This document shows, piece by piece, positions 1-5,801 of a stretch of 44,873 bases of DNA. How positions within the stretch are numbered: the first letter of the stretch is position 1; each line of letters begins with the position of its first letter. The position numbers were made by a program, and so were the translations under genes. The DNA is from a virus, in IMG/VR virus record IMGVR_UViG_3300015245_000016, positions 1 to 44,873 of that record. One strand, 5' to 3'. The notes beneath the pieces were generated by a model. The model ran no database searches and was not told the DNA's origin. It was given only the letters and a program-made list of their open reading frames with translations.

Positions 1-77
1 CACAGAATATAAACCTGTTAAATATTACCTTGCGAGTAAATAGCACCACGGCCCGACGAGTTCAAAAGGAGGAAGCA
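1..77. repeat. Terminal direct repeat, left copy (circular assembly overlap)
   Basis: Bases 1-77 are identical to 44797-44873. The repeat holds the 3' end of the small gene that starts at 44657 (stop TAG at 41-43) and the ribosome site of the gene at 77. A perfect overlap of 77, a common assembler k-mer length, indicates a circular contig. A true short terminal repeat is possible but less likely. Confidence 0.9.
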
Positions 78-262
78 TGAAGTATGACAAGTCAATGGGA
101 AGCGGTTATTTCTGGTGCTGGAAGGAAAACATGGGATGGAAACCATTTTATATAAATGCTCTATGGGGTGTATGCATAGATGGAATTTATTGTAGAACGG
201 ATAACTTCAAAATAATTCCGTTGCCAGAGCCAGAAGAGCCAAAGGAGGAAGCAAGTGGATAA
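77..262 (+). CDS. Small aromatic-rich hypothetical protein
   Basis: 61 aa. The ATG follows a strong AAGGAGG site at about 66-72. The protein is rich in Trp, Tyr and Phe (FWCW, MGWKPFY, ALWG) in its first 40 residues and ends in a Pro/Glu-rich tail, so it is probably a small soluble or membrane-peripheral protein. It is the first gene after the circle junction and belongs to the rightward operon coming from the helicase gene. I do not recognise the family. Confidence 0.7.
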   Translation: MKYDKSMGSGYFWCWKENMGWKPFYINALWGVCIDGIYCRTDNFKIIPLPEPEEPKEEASG

Positions 263-389
263 AGTTCCGTGGTGGCTCCGGCCAGTAGATCCTGAATATC
301 TTGAACCAATAGAAGTAAAGCAAGCGCGATGGCTGAATAATCTGAGAGAGAAGATCGAAAAGGAGAAAGCGGATGGCAAAGATAAGTAG
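255..389 (+). CDS. Hypothetical microprotein, GTG start
   Basis: 44 aa, starting VDKVPWWLRPVD. The GTG overlaps the end of the previous gene and lies 6 bases after an AAGGAGGA site at 241-248, which decides this start. The C-terminal half is charged and helical (many Lys, Glu, Arg). It overlaps the start of the next gene at 373. Function unknown. Confidence 0.55.
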   Translation: MDKVPWWLRPVDPEYLEPIEVKQARWLNNLREKIEKEKADGKDK

Positions 390-582
390 AGCATATGTAG
401 TAAAGACGGAGTGGGGCGAGAATGTATGGATCGAAGGAAGAATGGTTCGAGCATTCATGTCTGATGATGTAGGATCCGCACAGAATCTTTGCAACGACCT
501 GAATGCATGGCGGGAATCGTATATCCCTCCTGTTGACCTAATCAATATGGAACGAGCACAGAACAACCAGGAGAAGCCATGA
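373..582 (+). CDS. Small hypothetical protein
   Basis: 69 aa. The ATG follows AAGGAGAAAG at 359-368. Mixed alpha/beta composition with no recognised motif. Its stop overlaps the next start (ATGA at 579), showing translational coupling in the operon. Confidence 0.65.
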   Translation: MAKISRAYVVKTEWGENVWIEGRMVRAFMSDDVGSAQNLCNDLNAWRESYIPPVDLINMERAQNNQEKP

Positions 583-680
583 CTAAATCTGAGTTGAAGC
601 GACTGCAGGAAGTTAGGCGCACTGCACTGCCAAAGGTTGCTGAACGCATTGTTGTGATAGCGAAAGAGGCGAGAGCATGA
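579..680 (+). CDS. Basic helical microprotein
   Basis: 33 aa, MTKSELKRLQEVRRTALPKV at the start, Lys/Arg rich and probably a single amphipathic helix. Both ends overlap neighbours by ATGA junctions (579-582 and 677-680), which supports real translation despite the small size. GGAGAAG precedes the ATG. Function unknown. Confidence 0.5.
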   Translation: MTKSELKRLQEVRRTALPKVAERIVVIAKEARA

Positions 681-832
681 GTGTTACTCCGAAAACGATA
701 AATGAGTGGGGAAGCTATGCCAACGGAACCAGATATATTGATTTCTGCCGATTCGCGCGAGAATATGAACCTTTATGGGATGCCGTCAGAACGAACAAGG
801 AATGGGCAAGCTTCGTCAAGGCATCACTATGA
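677..832 (+). CDS. Small hypothetical protein
   Basis: 51 aa, starting MSVTPKTINEWGSYANGT. The ATG overlaps the previous stop, and its own stop TGA (830-832) overlaps the start of the HNH endonuclease gene. Coupling at both ends is the main evidence. No family recognised. Confidence 0.5.
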   Translation: MSVTPKTINEWGSYANGTRYIDFCRFAREYEPLWDAVRTNKEWASFVKASL

Positions 833-1344
833 ATCAACATAACCGGAAAGTCAGAGAAGTAGTGATACCCATAGGGCCTTCTATAGCCTATGTAGAGCTT
901 ACACATGGTCTATATGCTGTTATTGATTCATGGAGAGCTGAAGAGGTTGGTAAATATAATTGGCATGCTGCGCGAGGTATGAAGGATGGTCCATTCTACG
1001 CTCAGATGAAACCATCATCCGGTAAAGTATTTCTCCATAGATTTTTGCTGGAAGCAGGAAATCTCCAGGTTGACCATAGGAATATGGATACCCTATTCAA
1101 TATACAAGCCAATCTCAGAGAATCTACGAACGCTCAGAATAATAGAAATAAGAAAATTAGAAGCGATAGCAGAAATCCATATAAAGGCATAGGAAGATCT
1201 AAAAGCGGGAAGAGATGGGATTCAACGATAAAAGTGGATGGAAAGAAAATATGGATAGGTTCATTCGAAGATCCTAAAGATGCTCATATGGCTTATGCGG
1301 AAGCAGCAGCTAAGCTTCATGGCGAATATGCGAGGTCTATATGA
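829..1344 (+). CDS. HNH homing endonuclease with C-terminal AP2 domain (copy 1)
   Basis: 171 aa. Residues 69-107 hold the HNH core: LHRFLL, then VDHRN, then the QANLR and NAQNNRN block that follows the fold in this family. Residues 116-169 are an AP2/ERF-type DNA-binding domain (NPYKGI, then W in KRWDS, then a DAHMAYAEAAAKLHGEYAR helix). Such enzymes cut DNA and spread their own gene. The usual LDN-R block reads LFNIQ here, so activity may be altered. The N-terminal PIGPSIAYVELT is shared with the second copy at 17014. ATG 829 is chosen because it forms an ATGA overlap with the previous stop. Confidence 0.88.
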   Translation: MNQHNRKVREVVIPIGPSIAYVELTHGLYAVIDSWRAEEVGKYNWHAARGMKDGPFYAQMKPSSGKVFLHRFLLEAGNLQVDHRNMDTLFNIQANLRESTNAQNNRNKKIRSDSRNPYKGIGRSKSGKRWDSTIKVDGKKIWIGSFEDPKDAHMAYAEAAAKLHGEYARSI

Positions 1345-1538
1345 CTCTATCCAAGTTTTTAATGATGTTGATTATGGATGGGCAAAGAGTTATTACATAT
1401 GGACATTGGAAGCCATTTTTCCCTGACGCACAAACATTCAAGTGGATGGTAAGAGATCTTATAACTCTGGGATTTATCTATAAGATCCAGAATAACTATT
1501 TGCTCAGACCGAAGACAATGAAGATGCGGTTTGTTTAG
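1341..1538 (+). CDS. Small protein, possible winged-helix
   Basis: 65 aa. It starts in an ATGA overlap with the endonuclease stop and is the last gene of the rightward early operon, just before a terminator. The TFKWMVRDLITLGFIYKIQN segment looks like a recognition helix followed by a wing, so a DNA-binding role is possible. This is inference from composition only. Confidence 0.55.
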   Translation: MTLSKFLMMLIMDGQRVITYGHWKPFFPDAQTFKWMVRDLITLGFIYKIQNNYLLRPKTMKMRFV

Positions 1539-1584
1539 GGAGTGCAAAGCGGTACATCATAGGGCGAGAGAGAGATGCATAAGA

Positions 1585-1610
1585 AAAGCCTCCTGGGCAG
1601 AGGAGGCTTT
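1585..1610. terminator. Bidirectional terminator between convergent operons
   Basis: Perfect 10-bp stem AAAGCCTCCT (1585-1594) and AGGAGGCTTT (1601-1610) with loop GGGCAG. Read leftward, the stem is followed by a T-rich run (TTTTCTT). Read rightward it ends in CTTTGGTGCTT. It lies between the rightward gene ending at 1538 and the leftward gene ending at 1651. Confidence 0.85.
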
Positions 1611-1650
1611 GGTGCTTCAACACATGAGGACTACTCACAAGAAAAGTATA

Positions 1651-1866
1651 TCAGTTCCCAAGCCATATCAGTGGAGCACCATCAATCGGGCTGAATAGCG
1701 GCTGCGAGATCGGTGCAGCGAATGTATCCTGATCGGCACGCAACTCAATCGGCCAAGAACAAACACTCAGTCCAGATCCGATGTGCACCCAATAGTCATT
1801 TCCCATAGAGAGAACGCTATTGGATGTCTCGCAGAATCGGCCACAATGTCGACAATAGCTGATCAT
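1651..1866 (-). CDS. Small putative zinc-binding protein
   Basis: 71 aa, starting MISYCRHCGRFC. ATG 1866 is preceded by TAGGAGGAAAC, which outweighs longer in-frame starts. The N-terminal C-x2-C-x3-C cluster suggests metal binding; a fourth ligand (Cys at SVCSW) is possible. It is the last gene of the leftward operon before the terminator at 1585-1610. Function unknown. Confidence 0.6.
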   Translation of the reverse strand: MISYCRHCGRFCETSNSVLSMGNDYWVHIGSGLSVCSWPIELRADQDTFAAPISQPLFSPIDGAPLIWLGN

Positions 1867-1874
1867 GTTTCCTC

Positions 1875-2057
1875 CTAGTACCTGCTCACATGCTGTATAG
1901 CTTCGGTTGTTCCCGCCGATGCAAGGCCGATTGCTGCTGCACCGATGAAGAGGATGAGGACTATGCAAGCAATGAAGATCAAAGGGGCCGAATCTCTGCA
2001 TTTGTCGTAGTAATGTCCGGTGAAGCCGAGTCCGAATCGAATCATGAACTTTATCAT
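1875..2057 (-). CDS. Small membrane protein
   Basis: 60 aa. One hydrophobic segment (APLIFIACIVLILFIGAAAI) follows a short charged N-terminus, predicting a single transmembrane helix. The start overlaps the previous stop (ATGA) with GGGGAG upstream. Function unknown. Confidence 0.6.
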   Translation of the reverse strand: MIKFMIRFGLGFTGHYYDKCRDSAPLIFIACIVLILFIGAAAIGLASAGTTEAIQHVSRY

Positions 2058-2224
2058 TTACTCCCCAATTCTGGATATATCTCGAAGATGCATGAGCATA
2101 AGAATTTCGCATGCATTGCTGCGGTTAAAGGTAATCCCTCATTCATTGCACGCTCTACCCGTTCGTGCGCGTCATAGGCTTCCCGCACAAGATAGGCCAA
2201 TGTTGTTATAGGAAGAACGCGCAT
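2054..2224 (-). CDS. Small helical hypothetical protein
   Basis: 56 aa, starting MRVLPITTLAYLVREAYDAH. ATG 2224 lies behind GGAGGACTG; a longer TTG start is less likely. It overlaps both neighbours (TGATG upstream, ATGA downstream). Predicted helical; no family recognised. Confidence 0.6.
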   Translation of the reverse strand: MRVLPITTLAYLVREAYDAHERVERAMNEGLPLTAAMHAKFLCSCIFEIYPELGSK

Positions 2225-2403
2225 CAGTCCTCCATATTCCGGCAAGACTCAGCGCTCTCTGCCATTCCGTAAGAGTCCAGGACTTCAGCCCGAAGTAAGC
2301 GTACTTCCTTGCATCCGGGACGTCCGATAAGCTTCATATGCAGTTGACGGAGTTTTGCTACTTCAGGTCCTCCGCACTCGTACACCAGGGGTTTGCGTGC
2401 CAT
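2224..2403 (-). CDS. Small hypothetical protein
   Basis: 59 aa, starting MARKPLVYECGGPEVAKLRQ. The ATG follows a GGAGGATTT ribosome site. Its TGA overlaps the next ATG by one base (2224). Charged and helical with three Cys. Function unknown. Confidence 0.6.
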   Translation of the reverse strand: MARKPLVYECGGPEVAKLRQLHMKLIGRPGCKEVRLLRAEVLDSYGMAESAESCRNMED

Positions 2404-2414
2404 AAATCCTCCAG

Positions 2415-2570
2415 TTACTTCAAGCCGTTGTAGACGTTCTTGTGGTGATCGTCTGAGTGGGAAAACAGATGGACAATCGTTATCGCTGCAGCCTTCACCG
2501 TAAGTGCGATGAGTAAGGCGAAGAATGCGACGATAGCCAAGGATAGGAAAGATAGAACTAAGTCAGCCAT
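2415..2570 (-). CDS. Single-span membrane microprotein
   Basis: 51 aa. Residues 3-32 are hydrophobic (LVLSFLSLAIVAFFALLIAL), predicting one transmembrane helix with a His-rich tail (HLFSHSDDHHK). GAGG lies upstream of the ATG. It sits in the leftward small-gene operon. Function unknown. Confidence 0.55.
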   Translation of the reverse strand: MADLVLSFLSLAIVAFFALLIALTVKAAAITIVHLFSHSDDHHKNVYNGLK

Positions 2571-2585
2571 AAGAAACCTCAAGAT

Positions 2586-3032
2586 TCATATATATTTATT
2601 CTTCATAGTGGGATGCGATACCGCTTTTTCCTCGTTCCATCCCCTTTTTAATCTTTTCCATATTTGTAGGGAATTAGCTTGATATCTAGTATCACTTCCC
2701 CAATCTTCCATGCATTTGATTTCTCCAAATGCCTTTAGCCAAACATTGTTCCTTTTATTTCTACTTTGAGTACGCAATGTACTCCACTTGCAATTTTCAG
2801 GGCTATAACCTTTCTGATTGTCTTTTCTATCTAAAGTCAACTCATCCGAATATCCATTGCTATATGCCCACTCGATAAAAGGGATGATGCTTTCTTTCCA
2901 TTCTTGACATATATCTATTCCCAAAGCTCCATACCTTGGATATCCAATACATTTCGGATTCAGGCACCGCTGCTTCATATTCTTATAAATGCGCCTTATC
3001 CTTCCCGTTTCGAAATGGAATTGTCTTCTCAT
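2586..3032 (-). CDS. HNH-family homing endonuclease (second type)
   Basis: 148 aa. The pattern KQRCLNP, YPRYGALGIDICQEW, FIEWAYSNGY, LTLDRKDNQKGYSPENCKW, then TQSRNKRNN matches the phage HNH family in which LTLDR-x-DN-x-G-x-Y-x-P-x-NC-x-W forms the metal-binding core. It differs from the HNH-AP2 enzymes elsewhere in this genome. The ATG overlaps the previous stop (ATGA), so it sits cleanly in the leftward operon. Expected role: free-standing mobile endonuclease nicking intergenic or coding phage DNA. Confidence 0.85.
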   Translation of the reverse strand: MRRQFHFETGRIRRIYKNMKQRCLNPKCIGYPRYGALGIDICQEWKESIIPFIEWAYSNGYSDELTLDRKDNQKGYSPENCKWSTLRTQSRNKRNNVWLKAFGEIKCMEDWGSDTRYQANSLQIWKRLKRGWNEEKAVSHPTMKNKYI

Positions 3033-3226
3033 GAAAGATGAAACCTAGATTCTCTAATGTGAACTTTCGATTGTATGATGGATTTTCCGGTAGATATTTC
3101 GTGTAAAAAAACTTCTCTGGCATCTACCTTATCTATCTCATAGGGAATATCTAATTTTAGATACGAACCTTTCGGAAGATGGTGAAAACCAATGCAGATA
3201 TGTGGTTTCAATTGAGAGATTGTCAC
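3029..3226 (-). CDS. Small hypothetical protein, GTG start
   Basis: 65 aa, starting MTISQLKPHICIGFHHLPKG with a GTG. The GTGA junction with the upstream gene's stop (3223-3226) supports the start, and AAGGCGGT is a plausible ribosome site. It has alternating hydrophobic residues suggesting beta structure. No family recognised. Confidence 0.5.
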   Translation of the reverse strand: MTISQLKPHICIGFHHLPKGSYLKLDIPYEIDKVDAREVFLHEISTGKSIIQSKVHIRESRFHLS

Positions 3227-3357
3227 AGGATTACCGCCTTTTGCTGGACTGAATAATAAGTTGCTTCGAGATATGCGAAGTTGAAGTTGTAGAAGTAGTT
3301 TCCTGGCATTCGCATGATGTTCTTAGCCATCTGCGTAAGAATGAGTTCTCTAGTCAT
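3223..3357 (-). CDS. Aromatic-rich microprotein
   Basis: 44 aa, starting MTRELILTQMAKNIMRMPGN and continuing with a Tyr/Phe-rich stretch (NYFYNFNFAYLEATYY). The ATG starts three bases upstream of (outside) the previous gene's stop at 3360-3362, and its own stop overlaps the next GTG. Function unknown. Confidence 0.5.
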   Translation of the reverse strand: MTRELILTQMAKNIMRMPGNYFYNFNFAYLEATYYSVQQKAVIL

Positions 3358-3359
3358 GA

Positions 3360-3734
3360 CTATGCACCCCTAACCATCTTCTGCCATGGTGATTCAATGG
3401 TTGCTTCCAATGCTGCAGGCTCGCGTGATGCCACGAAGTCAACAAGTTCATCCATCGTTAGGTGACCATTCATGACTTCAGTGAACATGTCGGATATTTC
3501 GTACATGATGTCGCCTTCTCCTAGCCATGGCCATATGGCAGCGATGTCGTTAGCACAGACGGTGTGATTCATATGGAATCTTGGCTTACCTTTTGCATCA
3601 AGATATCCACCAACTGCCAGGAAAGCCCTACCTAAAGCACAACCTGATTTCCCATCGTTGTTCACCCATTGGCTGCCGTCGTTAGCGGGATACATAGAAG
3701 AACCAAGCAAAATTGCGTCAGAAGTGCTGATCAT
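3360..3734 (-). CDS. Hypothetical protein
   Basis: 124 aa. GAGGACAAT precedes ATG 3734, which overlaps the upstream stop (ATGA). Sequence such as SKSGCALGRAFLAVGGYLDA and a C-terminal helical region (FTEVMNGHLTMDELVDFV) indicate a small globular cytoplasmic protein. Similar small phage proteins of unknown function exist; I cannot assign a role. Confidence 0.65.
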   Translation of the reverse strand: MISTSDAILLGSSMYPANDGSQWVNNDGKSGCALGRAFLAVGGYLDAKGKPRFHMNHTVCANDIAAIWPWLGEGDIMYEISDMFTEVMNGHLTMDELVDFVASREPAALEATIESPWQKMVRGA

Positions 3735-3943
3735 ATTGTCCTCATTTCATATTGAGATAGCGCATACTGGAACACTTCGGAATACTCAGAGTCTGCGAGG
3801 TTCCGATTCGCGTAACACACCACATCTTCGGTGCTAGGCATGTACTGGCAGATTGCATTCGTCTCGCCATGACCTTCGTCGTAGATGTTCCATACGATCT
3901 TGTCTTGGGATAGGAATGCGGTTAGTAGGATTGCGGTGATCAT
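3731..3943 (-). CDS. Small protein with hydrophobic N-terminus
   Basis: 70 aa, starting MITAILLTAFLSQDKIVWNI. ATG 3943 is preferred to the in-frame ATG at 3955 because GGAGGAAGTC lies just before it, and the upstream ATG is itself part of that site. The first 11 residues are hydrophobic but short for a signal peptide, and three Cys follow. It could be exported; unsure. Confidence 0.6.
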   Translation of the reverse strand: MITAILLTAFLSQDKIVWNIYDEGHGETNAICQYMPSTEDVVCYANRNLADSEYSEVFQYALSQYEMRTI

Positions 3944-4107
3944 GACTTCCTCCATTCAATCTCTTCCTTGAGGTCTTCAATCGCTTCCTGTTCGGTCGAG
4001 CCATATCCAGTAGGAGAGCCAAGATCGTAACTATCTGAATCGTAAGCACACCAGTCAAACTTTCTATCTGGAATCGGCTTTGGATCGAAACTTGTGATGA
4101 TCTTCAT
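3940..4107 (-). CDS. Small conserved-type phage protein
   Basis: 55 aa. The layout (K-I-I-T-S-F-D-P-K-P-I-P-D-R-x-F-D-W, then a YDLGSPTGYG stretch and GSTEQEAIEDL) resembles a widespread phage protein of unknown function, in which PIPxRxFDW-A and T-E-x-E-A-I-x-D-L are conserved. TTGAGGTAACACC precedes ATG 4107. It lies immediately after the tRNA in the leftward operon. Confidence 0.7.
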   Translation of the reverse strand: MKIITSFDPKPIPDRKFDWCAYDSDSYDLGSPTGYGSTEQEAIEDLKEEIEWRKS

Positions 4108-4123
4108 GGTGTTACCTCAAAAT

Positions 4124-4197
4124 TGGTGCGCCCGGATGGGATCGAACCATCTCCCTCGAGTTAAAAGCTCGGTGCTCTACCCTTGAGCTACGAGCGC
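4124..4197 (-). tRNA. tRNA-Lys (anticodon UUU), CCA encoded
   Basis: The reverse strand folds as a full cloverleaf: acceptor GCGCTCG with CGGGCGC (one G-U), D stem GCTC/GAGC, anticodon arm with loop CTTTTAA (anticodon TTT), T arm GATGG-TTCGATC-CCATC, discriminator A and encoded CCA (4124-4126). The top pair of the anticodon stem (C27-A43) is mismatched. It starts five bases after the stop of the gene at 4203, so it is probably processed from the leftward operon transcript. Confidence 0.93.
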
Positions 4198-4202
4198 GTT
4201 TG

Positions 4203-4355
4203 TTAGCTGCGTACGATGATGCGCGGATTAGCGGCCAGATAGCGGCTATCAATGATCTCTGGATTGAAGTAAGGCTTGTTTGCATTCACTGGGGTTGCTT
4301 CGCCGGTGATGTGGTTGATCTGGTAGGTGATCCCGTTCTGTGTGTAGGTCGTCAT
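4203..4355 (-). CDS. First gene of the leftward operon, hypothetical
   Basis: 50 aa, starting MTTYTQNGITYQINHITGEA. ATG 4355 follows AAGGAGAAACATC, deciding this start over longer ones. It lies about 20 bases after the predicted transcription start of the leftward promoter at 4381-4409. N-terminal beta-hairpin-like repeats; function unknown. Confidence 0.65.
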   Translation of the reverse strand: MTTYTQNGITYQINHITGEATPVNANKPYFNPEIIDSRYLAANPRIIVRS

Positions 4356-4380
4356 GATGTTTCTCCTTGCCAACACGATA

Positions 4381-4409
4381 ACTATGTGCCAATCTTTATG
4401 GGAAGTCAA
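4381..4409 (-). promoter_or_regulatory. Leftward early promoter
   Basis: On the minus strand TTGACT (4409-4404), 17-base spacer, CATAGT (4386-4381). The predicted start is near 4374, 19 bases before ATG 4355. It drives the small-gene/tRNA operon and lies back to back with the rightward TTGACA at 4422. Confidence 0.7.
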
Positions 4410-4421
4410 GAGGAAAATGTG

Positions 4422-4450
4422 TTGACACTGCATTTATTTCATGAGATTCT
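4422..4450 (+). promoter_or_regulatory. Rightward promoter, predicted leaderless start
   Basis: TTGACA at 4422-4427 begins exactly 35 bases before ATG 4457. The -10 position holds a poor match (GATTCT, 4445-4450). No ribosome site precedes the ATG, so a transcript starting at the ATG itself is predicted. Confidence 0.5.
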
Positions 4451-4456
4451 TTTGAT

Positions 4457-4627
4457 ATGGAAAAGATAAAGAAAATCCGATTTCATATTGAGATGAATGA
4501 GCGCGAGGCAACTATTCTTGAAGAACTCAGGGCTCACTATTCCGGATCGTTCGGCGTAAAGGTCTCCAAGGCTGAGGCGGTAAAACTGGCAATCAAAACC
4601 ACACATAGAGAAGAGGGGTTAGGATAA
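4457..4627 (+). CDS. Small regulator-like protein, probably leaderless mRNA
   Basis: 56 aa, starting MEKIKKIRFHIEMNEREATI. An N-terminal beta strand followed by two helices (EREATILEELRAHY, then SKAEAVKLAIKTTHR) is the layout of small ribbon-helix-helix DNA-binding proteins. It is the first gene of the rightward operon and lies beside divergent promoters, a typical place for a regulator. No Shine-Dalgarno sequence is present, and an in-frame stop at 4442 rules out an upstream start. The regulator call is inference. Confidence 0.6.
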   Translation: MEKIKKIRFHIEMNEREATILEELRAHYSGSFGVKVSKAEAVKLAIKTTHREEGLG

Positions 4628-4728
4628 TGGGGCCTAAAGTCAAAGAAGGGCTGCTGATTCTGCTTATTACCTGGTCGGCAGCCATACTCAACGTTGGAAT
4701 CTGCGTAGCGCTATTCGGAGGGAAGTGA
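4627..4728 (+). CDS. Single-span membrane microprotein
   Basis: 33 aa, starting MGPKVKEGLLILLITWSAAI. One hydrophobic helix of about 20 residues. It starts in a TAATG overlap with the previous stop and ends in a TGATG overlap with the next gene. Function unknown. Confidence 0.5.
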   Translation: MGPKVKEGLLILLITWSAAILNVGICVALFGGK

Positions 4729-4919
4729 TGGATTATTTCGTAAAGGCAACACTTTGTTCGTGGGTAGTATCCATAGCTTCGACGGTGACATCCTTTGTAT
4801 TTTCAGGCGGTAAAGGAGAAAAGGTTCCTGGGGTGGTAGCTCTATTCATTATTTCGGCACTATTCGTCTCTGTTGGATTATCAGTTTCTTGCTTGATATA
4901 CGAAATCTGGAGGTTCTAA
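4728..4919 (+). CDS. Two-span small membrane protein
   Basis: 63 aa, starting MDYFVKATLCSWVVSIASTV. Two hydrophobic segments are separated by a short charged loop (GGKGEKVPG), predicting a helical hairpin. ATG 4728 is preferred to the GTG one codon upstream; GGAGGGAAG lies upstream. Holin-like topology, but far from the lysis genes, so no role is assigned. Confidence 0.6.
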   Translation: MDYFVKATLCSWVVSIASTVTSFVFSGGKGEKVPGVVALFIISALFVSVGLSVSCLIYEIWRF

Positions 4920-5258
4920 ATGGGGATCGATGGGATCATGGAGACGATTATTTATCTAGCTCTATTTGCGTCATCATTCGCCCTCCTGGGCTTCGTGATC
5001 GGCGAGATGCATGGCAGACCTAAACTGCGTAGGGATAAGCGTACAGGACGATTCACGACCAAAAGCGGCTTGCCTCGTAAAGCCGTGAAGGAGCTTGAGG
5101 ATATTGCCACGTATCAGAGTGCTTTATGGAATAGGCTTGCGAATAAGGAAATTCCTTTGAGCATGAGACAACCATTCAGGGTTCCATTTCATACAAAAGA
5201 CCAGCCTATGCCAGATACCAACTACGATCCTCTATTCATGGAGGTAGATAATGACTAA
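4920..5258 (+). CDS. Membrane-anchored basic protein
   Basis: 112 aa. Residues 7-28 form a transmembrane helix (METIIYLALFASSFALLGFV), followed by a basic segment (RPKLRRDKRTGRF) and a soluble tail. GGAGG lies 6 bases before the ATG. The topology suggests one membrane anchor with a cytoplasmic domain. Unknown function. Confidence 0.65.
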   Translation: MGIDGIMETIIYLALFASSFALLGFVIGEMHGRPKLRRDKRTGRFTTKSGLPRKAVKELEDIATYQSALWNRLANKEIPLSMRQPFRVPFHTKDQPMPDTNYDPLFMEVDND

Positions 5259-5457
5259 ACCTCTTATTTATAAAGGTTTTGGGGAATGGCGCGTAGTAAA
5301 TAGCCTCGGTAGCCAAGGTGAATTTCCTACATGGAGCAGCGCGTTACTTCATGCGCTTCGATTAGCTGAAGGGAAAGCATATTACAAAGCTGATTATGCG
5401 TTGGGTGTAGGAACTTGGCAAGAAGGAATGCCTCGTAGCGGCGGAATATTCAAGTAA
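5251..5457 (+). CDS. Small hypothetical protein
   Basis: 68 aa, starting MTKPLIYKGFGEWRVVNSLG. It overlaps the previous gene by eight bases and has GGAGGTAGATA upstream. Last gene before the control region that precedes the terminase genes. No motif recognised. Confidence 0.6.
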   Translation: MTKPLIYKGFGEWRVVNSLGSQGEFPTWSSALLHALRLAEGKAYYKADYALGVGTWQEGMPRSGGIFK

Positions 5458-5576
5458 TCCTTTTTCTTCAACCTGCATCCAAACACAGCATGTGGATATT
5501 TTCCGCACATCACCACCAGCGCATCGAGCAATTGAGCTAGATACAACTAAATAAATTGTTTGCTTATTAGCCATGC

Positions 5577-5600
5577 CTAAATTAGGTGTGGCTAATTTAG
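5577..5600. promoter_or_regulatory. Paired CTAA-N-TTAG palindromes, candidate operators
   Basis: CTAAATTAG (5577-5585) and CTAATTTAG (5592-5600) are both near-perfect 9-bp palindromes with centres 15 bp apart. A third, looser copy (CTAA, 4 bases, TTAG) follows at about 5606-5617. They lie about 190 bp upstream of the terminase promoter. The protein that might bind is unknown. Confidence 0.4.
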
Positions 5601-5785
5601 TTGAGGCTAAAAGATTAGGTAAAAACCTATTCCATTTGCTACCCTTATGCCGATACCAAAGCCCGCTATCTTTTGTCGTTGCGTTTGCTTCTAATCTTAA
5701 AAAAGAGATATATATCCCGTCGAACAGACGGGAAGCCTCCACGGCGAGTGGGCCCGAGCGGCGAGCGAGTTGTTGCTGTTGCATT

Positions 5786-5794
5786 TGATATACT
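5786..5794 (+). promoter_or_regulatory. Late promoter for terminase operon, extended -10
   Basis: TGATATACT contains the extended -10 arrangement TG-N-TATACT (hexamer 5789-5794). No good -35 is seen. The predicted start is at or one base before ATG 5802, so the small terminase mRNA would be leaderless. Confidence 0.55.
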
Positions 5795-5801
5795 CAATCA
5801 C

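Larger units (their letters stand above)
5458..5801. other. 344-bp control region before the late genes
   Basis: No convincing gene. It holds a cluster of CTAA/TTAG elements: CTAAATTAG (5577-5585), CTAATTTAG (5592-5600), then CTAA-4-TTAG just after, plus TTAG at about 5567. There is a stem CCCGTC/GACGGG (5716-5732) and a promoter at 5786-5794. The clustered palindromes look like operators for a late-gene regulator. Two unsupported reading frames cross it, plus-strand 5573-5788 and minus-strand down from 5784; neither has a ribosome site. Confidence 0.45.

Noticed and set aside
3834-4058. Minus frame of 74 codons over the gene ending at 3940
   Set aside because: Out of frame with the small protein starting at 4107, which has a ribosome site, ATGA-type coupling and a recognisable pattern.
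5362-5784. Minus-strand frame of 140 codons upstream of the terminase genes
   Set aside because: No ribosome site, its 3' third lies antisense to the well-supported gene at 5251. Kept only as a remark in the control-region finding.
5573-5788. Plus-strand frame in the control region starting MPKLGVANLVEAKRLGKNLF
   Set aside because: No ribosome site or promoter spacing, overlaps the operator-like palindromes and late promoter, and ends in low-quality sequence (SCCCCI).
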